DNA of 64,000 bases from Acidobacteriota bacterium (GTDB taxonomy: Bacteria; Acidobacteriota; Terriglobia; Terriglobales; Acidobacteriaceae), in assembly GCA_018268915.1 (NCBI GenBank), contig JAFDVQ010000001.1:620001-684000 (forward strand), written 5' to 3'. This document shows positions 1-7,574 of the stretch, piece by piece. The notes below the pieces were generated by a model, which had not been told where the DNA came from, did not search any database, and saw only the letters and a program-made list of their open reading frames with translations. Every line of letters starts with the position of its first letter. The first letter of the stretch is position 1. A program made the position numbers and the translations under genes.

Positions 1-1
1 C

Positions 2-1087
2 TTCCGCTTCGATGCAATCACCACCCTCTTCGAGGATCCAGCAATGGCGGACGAAGGGGTCGTCAAGGACAAGGATGGCAATCCTGAAATCCAAAATGGA
101 GAGCCGGTTCTGGAGAACATCAAGACCGACAACCTGCCCGGTGTCCACGACGTGATGGCCGAGATGCGCGCCCATGCTGACAAATTCTCAACCAATGCTT
201 ACCCCGGCACGCGCGTCTTCATCGGTGAAACCTATCTGCCCAACATTGCGGAACTCCTCAAGCAATATGGCACGCCAGAGAAGCCTGAGTTCCACCTGCC
301 CATGGACACGCAAGTCCTCCTCATCAACAAGATGGACGCCAGCGCATTCCGGGCCAGGCTCGAAGATGCAGAAGGGGAACTTGGCGCCAACGTTCCTCTT
401 TTCGTCTTCGATAACCACGACAATCCACGCATCGATGCGCGCTACGGCGATGGAGTGCATGACACCGATATCCAGCGCGTCCTCTCAACCGTGCTCTTCG
501 CCAGCAAAGGCGCCGCACTCTTTTACCAGGGCGATGAAATCGGCATGAAAACCACACCGCCCACCCGCAAAGAGGATGTGAAGGACCCTGTCGGGCAGCG
601 CTTCTGGCCGACTTACAAGGGCCGCGATGGCGAGCGTACGCCGATGCAGTGGACCTCAGCAATCAACGCCGGCTTCGACAGCCCGACTGCCAAGCCCTGG
701 CTGCCGGTTCCAGCCAATAACTCCACGATCAACGTGCTGGCAGAAAAATCCGATTCCAAGTCGCTTTACACCTGGTATCGCTCCCTGATTCAACTCAAGA
801 AGACGAACGCCGCATTTTCTGAGGGGAGCGACACGATGCTCGATCGAAATAATCCCAGTGTCCTGAGCTGGAAGCGCGTTGCTCCGGGCGCTCCTCCGGT
901 CATCATCTGCGCGAACTTCAGCGCGGATCCGCAGTCGGTGGATCTCGTCAGCCAGGGCATTCCCGAAGGCGCGATCACCACTCTGCTGAAGACCCCCGGA
1001 GCCGCCGATCCGGCTTCGCTGAAGCACGTCAACCTGGGACCGTTCGGTGTCTACATAGGTCAGCTTCAATTCATGATCAGTCACTAA
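2..1087 (+). CDS. GH13 alpha-glucosidase/alpha-amylase-family enzyme, 5' truncated by window edge
   Basis: The reading frame is open from base 2, so the gene begins upstream; 361 C-terminal residues are visible. The first residues, FRFDAI, are GH13 conserved region II with the nucleophile Asp. IGETYLP supplies the acid/base Glu (region III) and DNHDNPRI the transition-state Asp (region IV). After the barrel come GDEIGM and RTPMQW, typical of alpha-glucosidase, oligo-1,6-glucosidase and trehalose-synthase-like members, then a short beta-sandwich domain. The enzyme probably hydrolyses or transfers alpha-glucosyl units of malto- or isomalto-oligosaccharides. The catalytic residues are intact. 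Exact substrate cannot be judged without the N-terminus. Two related GH13 genes lie at 55199-58473. Confidence 0.9.
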   Translation, partial: FRFDAITTLFEDPAMADEGVVKDKDGNPEIQNGEPVLENIKTDNLPGVHDVMAEMRAHADKFSTNAYPGTRVFIGETYLPNIAELLKQYGTPEKPEFHLPMDTQVLLINKMDASAFRARLEDAEGELGANVPLFVFDNHDNPRIDARYGDGVHDTDIQRVLSTVLFASKGAALFYQGDEIGMKTTPPTRKEDVKDPVGQRFWPTYKGRDGERTPMQWTSAINAGFDSPTAKPWLPVPANNSTINVLAEKSDSKSLYTWYRSLIQLKKTNAAFSEGSDTMLDRNNPSVLSWKRVAPGAPPVIICANFSADPQSVDLVSQGIPEGAITTLLKTPGAADPASLKHVNLGPFGVYIGQLQFMISH

Positions 1088-1111
1088 GGTTCGGTTGGCA
1101 TTACACGATGA

Positions 1112-1173
1112 CGGCGGCCCTTGTCTAAGGAGCCGCCGCTTCGTCTGTCGACTGGATTTTCGCGGCTCGACAG
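1112..1173. terminator. Paired hairpins after the GH13 gene
   Basis: Two inverted repeats follow the GH13 stop codon: a 7-bp GC stem (1112-1118 with 1132-1138) and a 7-bp stem CTGTCGA/TCGACAG (1145-1151 with 1167-1173). There is no T-run, so a rho-independent terminator is only a possibility. Confidence 0.35.
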
Positions 1174-1256
1174 TCATTGCAGAGCCGCTCTAATATGCTG
1201 GAACGTCGTCCCGAAGGGGCGATCAAATTTCGACCCGTTCGTCAGGATTGAATCCC

Positions 1257-1907
1257 ATGGCTGAAACTACTCCCGAAAGAGCAAGAATCTTTGAGGCTGC
1301 TCTCGCCGAACACCTTCAGATCGTCAAGGCACTCAACGACCAGAAGCGCGTTCTCGATCAGATCGCATCCGAGATGGTCCTCGCCGTTCGCATGGGAGGC
1401 AAGATCCTCTGGTGCGGCAACGGCGGTAGCGCTGCCGACGCGCAACATCTCAATGGCCAACTCGTGGTTCGATTCCGCCACGACCGCCCCGGCATCCCTT
1501 CCATCGCCTTGTCGACCGACACATCGATCCTGACCGCAGCCAGCAACAACTACGGCTACGAGCACATCTTCCAGCGCCAGGTCGAGACGCTCGCTCGTAA
1601 AGGCGATGTCGTCGTCGCCGTATCGACTTCAGGGAATAGCCGGAATGTGTTCCTGGCCCTAGAGGCTGCTCGCAAGATAGGAGCGGTCTCAGTCGCCTTC
1701 ACAGGCAAAGGTGGTGGACTGATCGCCAAAGCGGCAGACTTTCTGTTCGAAGTGCCGTCGAACGATACCCCCCGCATTCAGGAGGCTCACATCCTGGCCG
1801 GACACATCCTATGCGAGGTGCTGGAACTCGAACTTAGCCAGAATTCGGCTGCCGCCGGACAGAACGGGATCGGGGCTAAAAGTCCTCTTCCGTCTCGTTC
1901 TCTGTAA
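1257..1907 (+). CDS. gmhA: Phosphoheptose isomerase (SIS domain)
   Basis: Sedoheptulose-7-phosphate isomerase, the first step of ADP-heptose synthesis for lipopolysaccharide core; cytosolic. The 216-residue product is one SIS domain with GNGGSAADAQH (phosphate and substrate binding), STSGNS (sugar-phosphate loop) and the C-terminal QEAHILAGHILCE helix carrying catalytic Glu and His. Length fits GmhA (about 190-200) plus a short tail. A TTG at 1248 extends the frame, but ATG 1257 has AGGA at 1244-1247 with good spacing and is preferred. The 3' end overlaps the convergent small gene by 32 nt. A GmhA-like SIS protein acting on another sugar phosphate remains possible. Confidence 0.9.
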   Translation: MAETTPERARIFEAALAEHLQIVKALNDQKRVLDQIASEMVLAVRMGGKILWCGNGGSAADAQHLNGQLVVRFRHDRPGIPSIALSTDTSILTAASNNYGYEHIFQRQVETLARKGDVVVAVSTSGNSRNVFLALEAARKIGAVSVAFTGKGGGLIAKAADFLFEVPSNDTPRIQEAHILAGHILCEVLELELSQNSAAAGQNGIGAKSPLPSRSL

Positions 1908-2133
1908 TATCCGGTAATGAATCCGGAATTTCGTGGCCGGCTTCTCGCAGCTGGGAGAGCGTTTTTCGGTAGAACCATGCCGCCGCCAGCCCGCCAAGCA
2001 CTGCCGAAGCAGCCGCGACTGCTCCTAACCGCAGCCAGCCTTGCGCTGAAGCGCCGCCCACAGAAGGGGGAGCTTCTGCTGCCCCCGCCAGCGGCTCTAG
2101 TTCCGAACTGGATGATTTCAGGGTGTTTGGCAT
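1876..2133 (-). CDS. Small single-pass membrane protein, unknown
   Basis: 85 residues: a Ser/Glu/Ala-rich N-terminus, one hydrophobic helix (about residues 35-54, ending AAWFYRK) and an acidic C-terminal tail. It resembles small cell-envelope proteins of unknown role. The ATG at 2133 is chosen over a TTG at 2154; neither has a convincing Shine-Dalgarno sequence. It overlaps the end of gmhA convergently. The helix flanked by charge makes it more credible than a chance frame, but I do not recognise a family. Confidence 0.45.
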   Translation of the reverse strand: MPNTLKSSSSELEPLAGAAEAPPSVGGASAQGWLRLGAVAAASAVLGGLAAAWFYRKTLSQLREAGHEIPDSLPDITENETEEDF

Positions 2134-2253
2134 GACTCTGCGACGACTCGGCAATTTTTATTCTAGTCTTGACTTGAGGCAACCAAACTCAACCTCGTAT
2201 GCTCCAACTCCTCAGAAGGTCGAAAATACCGCATCGCGGGAAAATTTCGATTT

Positions 2254-2282
2254 TTGTATTTGCTCAAATCGGAATCTATAGT
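2254..2282 (+). promoter_or_regulatory. Candidate sigma-70 promoter
   Basis: TTGTAT (2254-2259) and TATAGT (2277-2282) are separated by 17 bp in an AT-rich stretch that stands out from its GC-rich surroundings. The expected start is near 2289, which would produce the short terminated RNA listed next. Confidence 0.5.
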
Positions 2283-2289
2283 ATCGTGT

Positions 2290-2398
2290 AGATATTCCGG
2301 TGATGGAGAGCGGTCTTCCTGATCGCGCCAAAGTCGGAAGTAGTTTGCGTCACTGGCCTCCCGGCACGAACAGCAAAAAGTTCGTGCCGTCTTTTTTT
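2290..2398 (+). ncRNA. Candidate small structured RNA or leader with intrinsic terminator
   Basis: Between the promoter-like element and a strong terminator lies a segment of about 108 nt that can fold into a closing stem (CCGGTGA 2297-2303 with TCACTGG 2350-2356, one G-U) and an inner stem (CTTCC 2315-2319 with GGAAG 2336-2340). The terminator stem follows directly. No credible reading frame fits. It may be a free small RNA or a riboswitch-like leader for the secreted protein gene at 2526, about 130 nt further on. I cannot match it to a known RNA family. Confidence 0.4.
2363..2398 (+). terminator. Rho-independent terminator
   Basis: A perfect 9-bp stem GGCACGAAC/GTTCGTGCC (2363-2371, 2380-2388) with an A-rich loop is followed by GTC and seven T. 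It is the strongest intrinsic terminator in the first 5 kb and lies in a 390-bp region (2134-2525) with no convincing protein gene. Confidence 0.85.
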
Positions 2399-2525
2399 GC
2401 CCGCAGACCCTCCCTCAGCAGAATGCGCAATCGTTGTCGCTGCCATCTTGCTTTTTTGCCATCGCTCTCGATTCCGTTCGCTTCTTCGAGCGGTCTAAAA
2501 TGACCGAGAGAGCAAACAGCGCGAA

Positions 2526-2972
2526 ATGATCTTCAAAAGCAAATTGATTCTCGGTATTGCCGTCTCCGCCCTTACTGCTGGCAGCTACGCACAATGGTCA
2601 AACCCCGCAAACGAAGTCCCGGCATACCATTCTGCCGCTCCGCTGAAGGTTTCAACCCTGCCGCCCCTCCTCACAGGTTCCAAGCTCACTGGAGACCACT
2701 TCCAATACCCGTGGCAGGTGCACGTGTACGAGCAGGCCGCGAAGATCGGCAACGTGATCTATCAGCTTCCCTGCAACTGCCGCTGTGACCGCGCACTTGG
2801 CCATACCAGCCTGCGCAGTTGCTATGAGGGCTACCACGGCACAGAGTGCTCTACCTGCGCGCAGGAAGCCTTCTATGCGTATGCGATGACCAAGGCCGGC
2901 AAGAGCGTCGCTGAGATCCGCGCTGGAATCGCCCAGCACGCCTACGAGCAGATCAACCTGGAGCAGCAGTAA
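2526..2972 (+). CDS. Secreted CYCXC/PCYCGC-type cysteine-rich protein
   Basis: 148 residues with an N-terminal signal peptide (cleavage near SYA-Q, residues 20-23). The mature part carries LPCNCRCDRALGH, then SC, ECSTC and a helical GKSVAEIRAGI tail. This order matches the PCYCGC-motif family of exported proteins of unknown function (known family, often lipoproteins). Here the motif reads PCNCRC, and there is no lipobox Cys at the cleavage site, so a soluble periplasmic location is likelier. Six cysteines plus His suggest metal or redox binding (inference). It heads the cysteine-rich group that ends with the ECF sigma factor at 3641. Confidence 0.75.
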   Translation: MIFKSKLILGIAVSALTAGSYAQWSNPANEVPAYHSAAPLKVSTLPPLLTGSKLTGDHFQYPWQVHVYEQAAKIGNVIYQLPCNCRCDRALGHTSLRSCYEGYHGTECSTCAQEAFYAYAMTKAGKSVAEIRAGIAQHAYEQINLEQQ

Positions 2973-3035
2973 AAGCGGAACCTGAACCCAGCATCGTCAC
3001 GGCAGCATCCTGCGATCTGCATCTAACCGGGGACG

Positions 3036-3335
3036 ATGGCCAGCGACCTGAAGAGCTATCCGGCGTCATGGGAAGGCGAGATCATTCTGGCTTGCCGCAA
3101 GTGCCAGAAGAAGCTGAGGCAGCACGGCGAATCGCCTGATCTTGCGAGATTGAAGAAGGCAGTAAAGCGCCTCAACAAAGAGCATCCTGACCATCTGCTG
3201 CACGTCGTCAACGTTCCCTGCATGGATCTCTGTCCCAAAGGCGGAGTAACGGTCTGTTGCCCGGCTCGCGAGCCGAATCAACTATCGATCTTGCGCGGCA
3301 GCAAAGATCTGCAGCTGCTCTGCTCCTCCAAATAG
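3036..3335 (+). CDS. Thioredoxin-like [2Fe-2S] ferredoxin-type protein
   Basis: 99 residues. ACRKCQKK near the N-terminus and PCMDLCPKGGVTVCCP in the second half follow the CxxC ... CxxxC spacing of thioredoxin-fold [2Fe-2S] ferredoxins. No signal peptide, so cytosolic. The likely role is electron transfer, partner unknown. It lies 63 nt after the CYCXC gene on the same strand, so co-transcription is plausible. GGGGACG just before ATG 3036 can serve as ribosome-binding site. The two extra cysteines (VCC) are unusual. A zinc-binding rather than Fe-S role cannot be excluded. Confidence 0.6.
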   Translation: MASDLKSYPASWEGEIILACRKCQKKLRQHGESPDLARLKKAVKRLNKEHPDHLLHVVNVPCMDLCPKGGVTVCCPAREPNQLSILRGSKDLQLLCSSK

Positions 3336-3437
3336 TCACCCGCACCCTTTTCTCATCACGAATGAGAGACCCTGCGACCAGAAACTGTAAGATTCCTCGC
3401 CGCGCTCCGTCTGCATGGGTGAAAGGAGAATGGAACA

Positions 3438-3575
3438 ATGGAAACGACAAAGAAGCAGAATGGGTGCAGCTGCACTCCGGAATCGTGCGGTTGCGGGAAC
3501 GGTGTTTGCACCTGCAATCCTTGCACTTGTGCTCCTTGTACCTGCGCTGCCACTCGCAAGAACGTCAAGTCCTAA
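3438..3575 (+). CDS. 45-residue metallothionein-like peptide with five CxC motifs
   Basis: ATG 3438 opens a 45-codon frame ending TAA 3575, preceded by AGGAG at 3424-3428 with 9-nt spacing. Cysteines fall at residues 10, 12, 17, 19, 24, 26, 29, 31, 34 and 36: five CxC pairs in a regular array, the middle reading CTCNPCTCAPCTC. A basic tail (TRKNVKS) follows. No aromatic residue, signal peptide or helix. The composition is that of a thiolate metal-binding peptide such as metallothionein, though it is not a close match to SmtA. It sits 65 nt upstream of the cysteine-rich ECF sigma factor, which implies linked function (inference). Regular spacing and a good ribosome-binding site argue against chance. 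Confidence 0.7.
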   Translation: METTKKQNGCSCTPESCGCGNGVCTCNPCTCAPCTCAATRKNVKS

Positions 3576-3640
3576 GAAGAACGCCGGCAGCGAGAGCGTT
3601 CTTTCGTTGCCGGCCAACATCTAAAGAGCGGTAAAAGAAG

Positions 3641-4195
3641 ATGACAAGCGGCGAAACTGCAATCAGGGCGAGGACAGCGCATCTTGCCGAGATGCACAGC
3701 AGGTTTCTGCAATTCCTGCGCGGCAGAGTCGGTGATCCGGCAACTGCCGAGGACATCTTGCAGGCTGCCTATGTTAAAGCCATTCAGCACGAGTCAGACC
3801 TGCGGAAGGACGAGAGCTCCGTCGCATGGTTCTATCGGATCCTGAGAAACGCCATCATCGATCATTATCGGCAAAACGCAACACGCTCGCGTGCTGCTGA
3901 GCAGTTCGCCGCGGAGTGGAACGAAAGTTACGAGATGGAACTGAAGGACCAGGCCTGCACCTGTATCCGCGATATCTTGCCCGACCTCAAGAAGGACTAC
4001 AGATCGGCGCTCGAGCGCGTAGATCTCGGCGGCGAGTCGATGGACGCCTTCGCTGCCGCTGAGCAGACCACCCCCAACAACGCCTACGTTCGCTTGCATC
4101 GCGCCCGCAAGGCTCTGGCGAAGAAGCTCACCGAAGTCTGCGGCACCTGTGCCATTCACCACTGCCTCGATTGCTCATGCAAGTCACACAAGTGA
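3641..4195 (+). CDS. CorE-like ECF sigma factor with cysteine-rich C-terminal tail
   Basis: 184 residues. Region 2 spans about residues 15-80 (DPATAEDILQAAYVKA, WFYRILRNAIIDHYR) and region 4 about 108-163 (LVDLGGES-like turn, NNAYVRLHRARKAL helix-turn-helix). Two features go beyond a minimal ECF factor: a CxC at Cys106/Cys108 in the linker, and a tail with Cys167, 170, 175, 178 and 180 plus His173/174. This layout is that of the CorE type (ECF44) of Myxococcus xanthus, where the cysteines bind metal and control activity without an anti-sigma factor (established for CorE). I infer a metal-gated sigma factor here. No anti-sigma gene is adjacent, which agrees. Confidence 0.85.
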   Translation: MTSGETAIRARTAHLAEMHSRFLQFLRGRVGDPATAEDILQAAYVKAIQHESDLRKDESSVAWFYRILRNAIIDHYRQNATRSRAAEQFAAEWNESYEMELKDQACTCIRDILPDLKKDYRSALERVDLGGESMDAFAAAEQTTPNNAYVRLHRARKALAKKLTEVCGTCAIHHCLDCSCKSHK

Positions 4196-4334
4196 GGGTA
4201 CTTAAATCCGACCCGAAGAACCCCTCCAGAATGAACAGCAATCAGAAATGCCGTAGAATAGAAATGCAGCACGAGCCAGCCGGCCCGGCTCGCACCGCAC
4301 TGCGCTTCTGAAACATCCAATGAAGTGCAGCAAT

Positions 4335-4688
4335 GGGGGCGTCACGGTTTCGACGGGATCGATTGCGGCATGGGAGGCATGTCGGGGTGTGGGCACCCGT
4401 AATCGCCTGCAAAAACAAAGTTGCCAACGACAATCTGGCACTTGCTGCTTAATTAACTAAGCAGCCGTCTCTCGCGGCCTTGCCTATGGGCTGCGAATCA
4501 GACGTCATTCAGTAGGCTGGTGGTTGCAGCTCGGTCCGTGTTGCAGCCATAAGATCATCGGACTAGCTTCCGGCGCATCTTGTCCGTTCTGAGCGCCTGA
4601 GGCGAAAACATGCGGAACTGGACTGAGCATGGATTCTCCCGGCTGACAGCGATTTCGGACGCGGGTTCAACTCCCGCCGCCTCCACCA
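4335..4688 (+). ncRNA. ssrA: Transfer-messenger RNA
   Basis: One-piece tmRNA of about 354 nt. The 5' end GGGGGCG (4335-4341) pairs with CGCCTCC before the encoded CCA (4686-4688). TTTCGACGGGATC follows the 5' stem, and the T-arm GCGGGTTCAACTCCCGC lies at 4661-4677. The tag frame starts at GCC 4423 and ends TAA 4450-4452, giving ANDNLALAA, a standard degradation tag of the ANDENYALAA type. An inverted repeat (CGAGCC/GGCTCG) lies just upstream near 4270-4291; no strong promoter was found. tmRNA rescues stalled ribosomes with SmpB. Confidence 0.97.
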
Positions 4689-4833
4689 TCCTTTTTATCT
4701 TGGTGAATCTCATCTAGGGTTGACCTCTTCCCTATCCCGGTTTCACGCTCTCGCAAATCCATTCGAAGTCGTCTTATCCGCCGAGCAGATTACGCGGCGT
4801 GAGCCTTCGCATGGAAGGGGAGCAGGTGTAGCG

Positions 4834-4881
4834 GGAACAACTTGTCTCTTCCAGCAAGCATCTTTTCAAGAAAGTTGTTCC
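4834..4881 (+). promoter_or_regulatory. 10-bp inverted repeat in the leader of the lipoprotein gene
   Basis: GGAACAACTT (4834-4843) is perfectly repeated in inverse as AAGTTGTTCC (4872-4881), 21 nt before ATG 4903. With a 28-nt loop it could form a leader hairpin, or two half-sites of an operator. Confidence 0.4.
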
Positions 4882-4902
4882 TGCAGTACGAAAGGGCTAT
4901 TT

Positions 4903-5154
4903 ATGAAAAAACTGTTTGGGCTGGTTCTCGGCTCGGCGATGCTGGTTCCCCTGCTCGCCGGGTGCGCAGAGCATAGAAGAGCATATGTATACGGTACGTA
5001 TGGGCCCTCTGAGACCGGTTACTACTCCACGTGGGAGACGGAGACCCACCGTCAGCATCGCGATTACGAGCGGCGCAGGAAGGCCGAGCAGCGTCAATAC
5101 TGGGAATGGCGGAAACAGCACCACGATCACGACCGCGATCACGACCACAACTAG
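4903..5154 (+). CDS. Small His/Arg-rich lipoprotein
   Basis: 83 residues. A lipoprotein signal peptide (MKKLFGLVLG ... LLAGC, Cys about residue 21) is followed by a Tyr-rich stretch, a charged helix (RQHRDYERRRKAEQRQ) and a tail of alternating His/Asp (HHDHDRDHDHN). The frame is open back to 4720, but only ATG 4903 gives a signal peptide and it has AAAGGG upstream. The His/Asp tail could bind divalent metal (inference). I do not recognise a family. Neighbouring tmRNA is unrelated. Confidence 0.7.
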   Translation: MKKLFGLVLGSAMLVPLLAGCAEHRRAYVYGTYGPSETGYYSTWETETHRQHRDYERRRKAEQRQYWEWRKQHHDHDRDHDHN

Positions 5155-5268
5155 CATGATCGGTCGGCTCTCCCCCGCCGGCCGGTCGCACCTCTTCAGT
5201 AACTTGAGACAGCCTCGATAGCACTTCCGGCAGGGTCACGTTATGCTCGATTGCAGAGACCCAAGTTC

Positions 5269-6891
5269 ATGAAGATTCCCCGATTTGTGTCAGTCTTTCT
5301 CTGCGGCGCGGCAGCCCTCCTGGCGTTGGCACTCCTGAAAGCGCTCCTTGTGAGCGGACTGAGTGCTTTGCCTCCTGTAAAGATTCTGATCTTTGCCTCC
5401 TCAGCTCTCGGTCTTGTAGCTGCCATGATCGACTGGGCACTTCTGCGCCAACGGGTTCCACCTCGTCACTTCCAGGATTCGGATGTTTCCAAGCTAAGTT
5501 CAGAACGCGCGACCGCAGTGGCGCATGCACTGAGCGACCCGTTGGCGACCAACTCCCAGTCAGCGGCCAATGCTCATTCGACACCAGAGGTGACAACGGG
5601 ACCGTCAAACGAGGTTATCCTCCACCTCGCTCAGGTACACCCGATTGTCTTCATGGAAATATGTCCGCCGTCCGCAACGGGACTCTCGTTTTACGGCGGC
5701 GTTCCCATTGTTCCACCTCAGTTTGCGTGGCCTCGCACTAGCAACAAACCTGGCAAAACACCGCTTTCGTTTGTTATGCAGTGGGACTGTGCTGAACTCG
5801 CGGCTCAGGATGAGACAGGCGCGCTCCCACCGGACGGCGCACTTTACCTCTTCTGCGATCTGACCTGGGGCGAGCCCTTCGATTTTAAGTTTGTTCATGC
5901 TTCGGGACCGACTGAGAACTGGACGGCTTCATCCTTGCCGGAAGATCTGCCTCCGGTATACGGCGACGAGGGAGCCCACTTGGTTCCCTATTGCTCGTCG
6001 CAGGTGGAGAAGCGCTTCCAGGATGTACCTCGGCTTCTTCCCAAGTGGCCGTTCGCTCCGGCCGCTTTTTCCTACCCGACGCTCTCTGCAGATGCAGATG
6101 CTGATTACCGCTTCTGGAGCGAAGCAGGTGCGGTGAGTGAGGCATTGTTCTCTTTGCAGCATCATCAAGGTCAAGCGCCCACTGATCCGCCTCGCAAACA
6201 GGCCCTGCCATTCGACCGTCCGTTCCCAGCCTTCCCCCACGATTTCGCTGCTGTTCGAATCGTAGCCTCGGAGTTGCTCCGCCGCTTGCACCGTCCTGAT
6301 CCAAAGCTGCTTCTCGACAAGTTCGAACATGACCGCAAGACGACCCTGCAGCGTTGGGCGGACAGCGCAGCGGATCTATACAACTCCGCAACATCACACT
6401 CACCCGCGGCTGCAGTGGAGCAATCCGTGTCTGACAGAATCTGGCGTCGCATTGAGCAGATGGCGCCTGCAGTCGAGCGAGGCTGGGACGCTGTCGTTCA
6501 GGAGTGCGTCAATACCAGCCTGGGAATTGGAAGTGAGGCATCCAGTGCATTGCCTGCGAACCTGGTGGCCGAGTGCGCTCAACGGCACGAACTGGCCACA
6601 GTCCATATTCGCGACGAGCATGCGGGATCGCTGCCTGGGGGAGCCGAGGTAAATTCGGCCGAATCGCGCACCATTCATGCACCCTGCCCCAACCACATGT
6701 TCGGACCGCCCAGCTTCGTTCAGGGTCACGTCGAGGAATACCTGGAAGAATGGATTTTGCTGCTTGAACTTTCAACAAGAAAGCTGATCGGCCACGAATT
6801 CGGTGAAGGAGTCTACCAATTCATGATTCGGCCCGCTCACCTTCGAGAGCGAAAGTTCGATCGAGTCAAGCTTGTAGCCAGTGCCTATTAA
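5269..6891 (+). CDS. DUF1963 (YwqG-like) protein with two N-terminal membrane helices
   Basis: 540 residues. Two hydrophobic helices lie at about residues 5-30 and 38-60; the body carries the DUF1963 pattern: SFYGGVPIVPP, FAWPR, LSFVMQWDCAEL, GALYLFCDL, and a C-terminal HMFGPPSFVQGHVEE, the HQ(I/M)xGxPxxxQ-like element of that family. Function of the family is unknown. A TTG at 5251 would add six residues; ATG 5269 is preferred. The membrane anchor is unusual, since most DUF1963 proteins are soluble. About 540 residues is longer than the usual 250-300, with an insertion near residues 330-430. Confidence 0.65.
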   Translation: MKIPRFVSVFLCGAAALLALALLKALLVSGLSALPPVKILIFASSALGLVAAMIDWALLRQRVPPRHFQDSDVSKLSSERATAVAHALSDPLATNSQSAANAHSTPEVTTGPSNEVILHLAQVHPIVFMEICPPSATGLSFYGGVPIVPPQFAWPRTSNKPGKTPLSFVMQWDCAELAAQDETGALPPDGALYLFCDLTWGEPFDFKFVHASGPTENWTASSLPEDLPPVYGDEGAHLVPYCSSQVEKRFQDVPRLLPKWPFAPAAFSYPTLSADADADYRFWSEAGAVSEALFSLQHHQGQAPTDPPRKQALPFDRPFPAFPHDFAAVRIVASELLRRLHRPDPKLLLDKFEHDRKTTLQRWADSAADLYNSATSHSPAAAVEQSVSDRIWRRIEQMAPAVERGWDAVVQECVNTSLGIGSEASSALPANLVAECAQRHELATVHIRDEHAGSLPGGAEVNSAESRTIHAPCPNHMFGPPSFVQGHVEEYLEEWILLLELSTRKLIGHEFGEGVYQFMIRPAHLRERKFDRVKLVASAY

Positions 6892-6929
6892 ACCCTGAAA
6901 ATGGGAGCGCCTGACTGCGGACCAGCTTG

Positions 6930-7574
6930 TCAGCTGCTGACGATCCCCTGCGACACCGCAAATCTCGTCAGCTCTGCGATGCTCCTAAGCCCGAGCTCAT
7001 CCATAAGGCTGTTGCGGTGAAATTCGACCGTCTTCGCTGAGATGCCGAGAGACGCTGAAATCTGTTTGGTCGACTTTCCCTCCGCGACCAATTGCAACAC
7101 TTCGCGCTGACGTGGTGTGAGCTTGGCGCCAAACAGCTCAGCGGGATTCTGCTTTGGATTGAGACTTGCCAATGCTGCGGCTTCTGTTCCTGCATGGGGA
7201 GTGACATAATAGCGATCCTCCAGCGCCAACTTGATCGCCGATATCAACTCGCTGCTCGCGGACTGTTTTGACACATACCCTTTGGCTCCTGCAGCGAAGG
7301 CGGCGTGTAGATAGGCGGGGGCTAGCTGCTGCGTGACAAATACGACCTTCGCAGATGGCAAGACCTTTCCTAAGCGATTTGCGGTCTCGATGCCATTCAA
7401 CTCGGGCATTCCCACGTCGAGAACAACAACATCTGGCTTTACTTTCTGCGCCTCTTCGAGAAGGATCCGCCCATTCGGAGCTGTTCCCACTACCTCGAAC
7501 TCAGTTGAGAGCAAACGCGACAGACCCTCCAGCATCAGAGCATGGTCGTCCGCAATCAGGATTGTCTTACTCAT
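6930..7574 (-). CDS. NarL/FixJ-type response regulator
   Basis: 214 residues. The receiver domain (about 4-120) has the acidic pair DDHA near the N-terminus, the phosphoacceptor in VVVLDVGMPE and the Lys in GAKGYVSKQS. A LuxR-type helix-turn-helix follows (LTPRQREVLQLVAEGKSTKQIS ... about 148-205). Its ATG (7574) overlaps the end of the kinase gene by 8 nt, so the two are translationally coupled and surely partners. The longer frame to 7661 runs inside the kinase gene and is rejected. DNA targets are unknown. Confidence 0.92.
   Translation of the reverse strand: MSKTILIADDHALMLEGLSRLLSTEFEVVGTAPNGRILLEEAQKVKPDVVVLDVGMPELNGIETANRLGKVLPSAKVVFVTQQLAPAYLHAAFAAGAKGYVSKQSASSELISAIKLALEDRYYVTPHAGTEAAALASLNPKQNPAELFGAKLTPRQREVLQLVAEGKSTKQISASLGISAKTVEFHRNSLMDELGLRSIAELTRFAVSQGIVSS

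Noticed and set aside
2297..2360. Fluoride (crcB) riboswitch
   Set aside because: GTGATGG recalls its 5' side, but the downstream conserved part is absent and the helices do not match.
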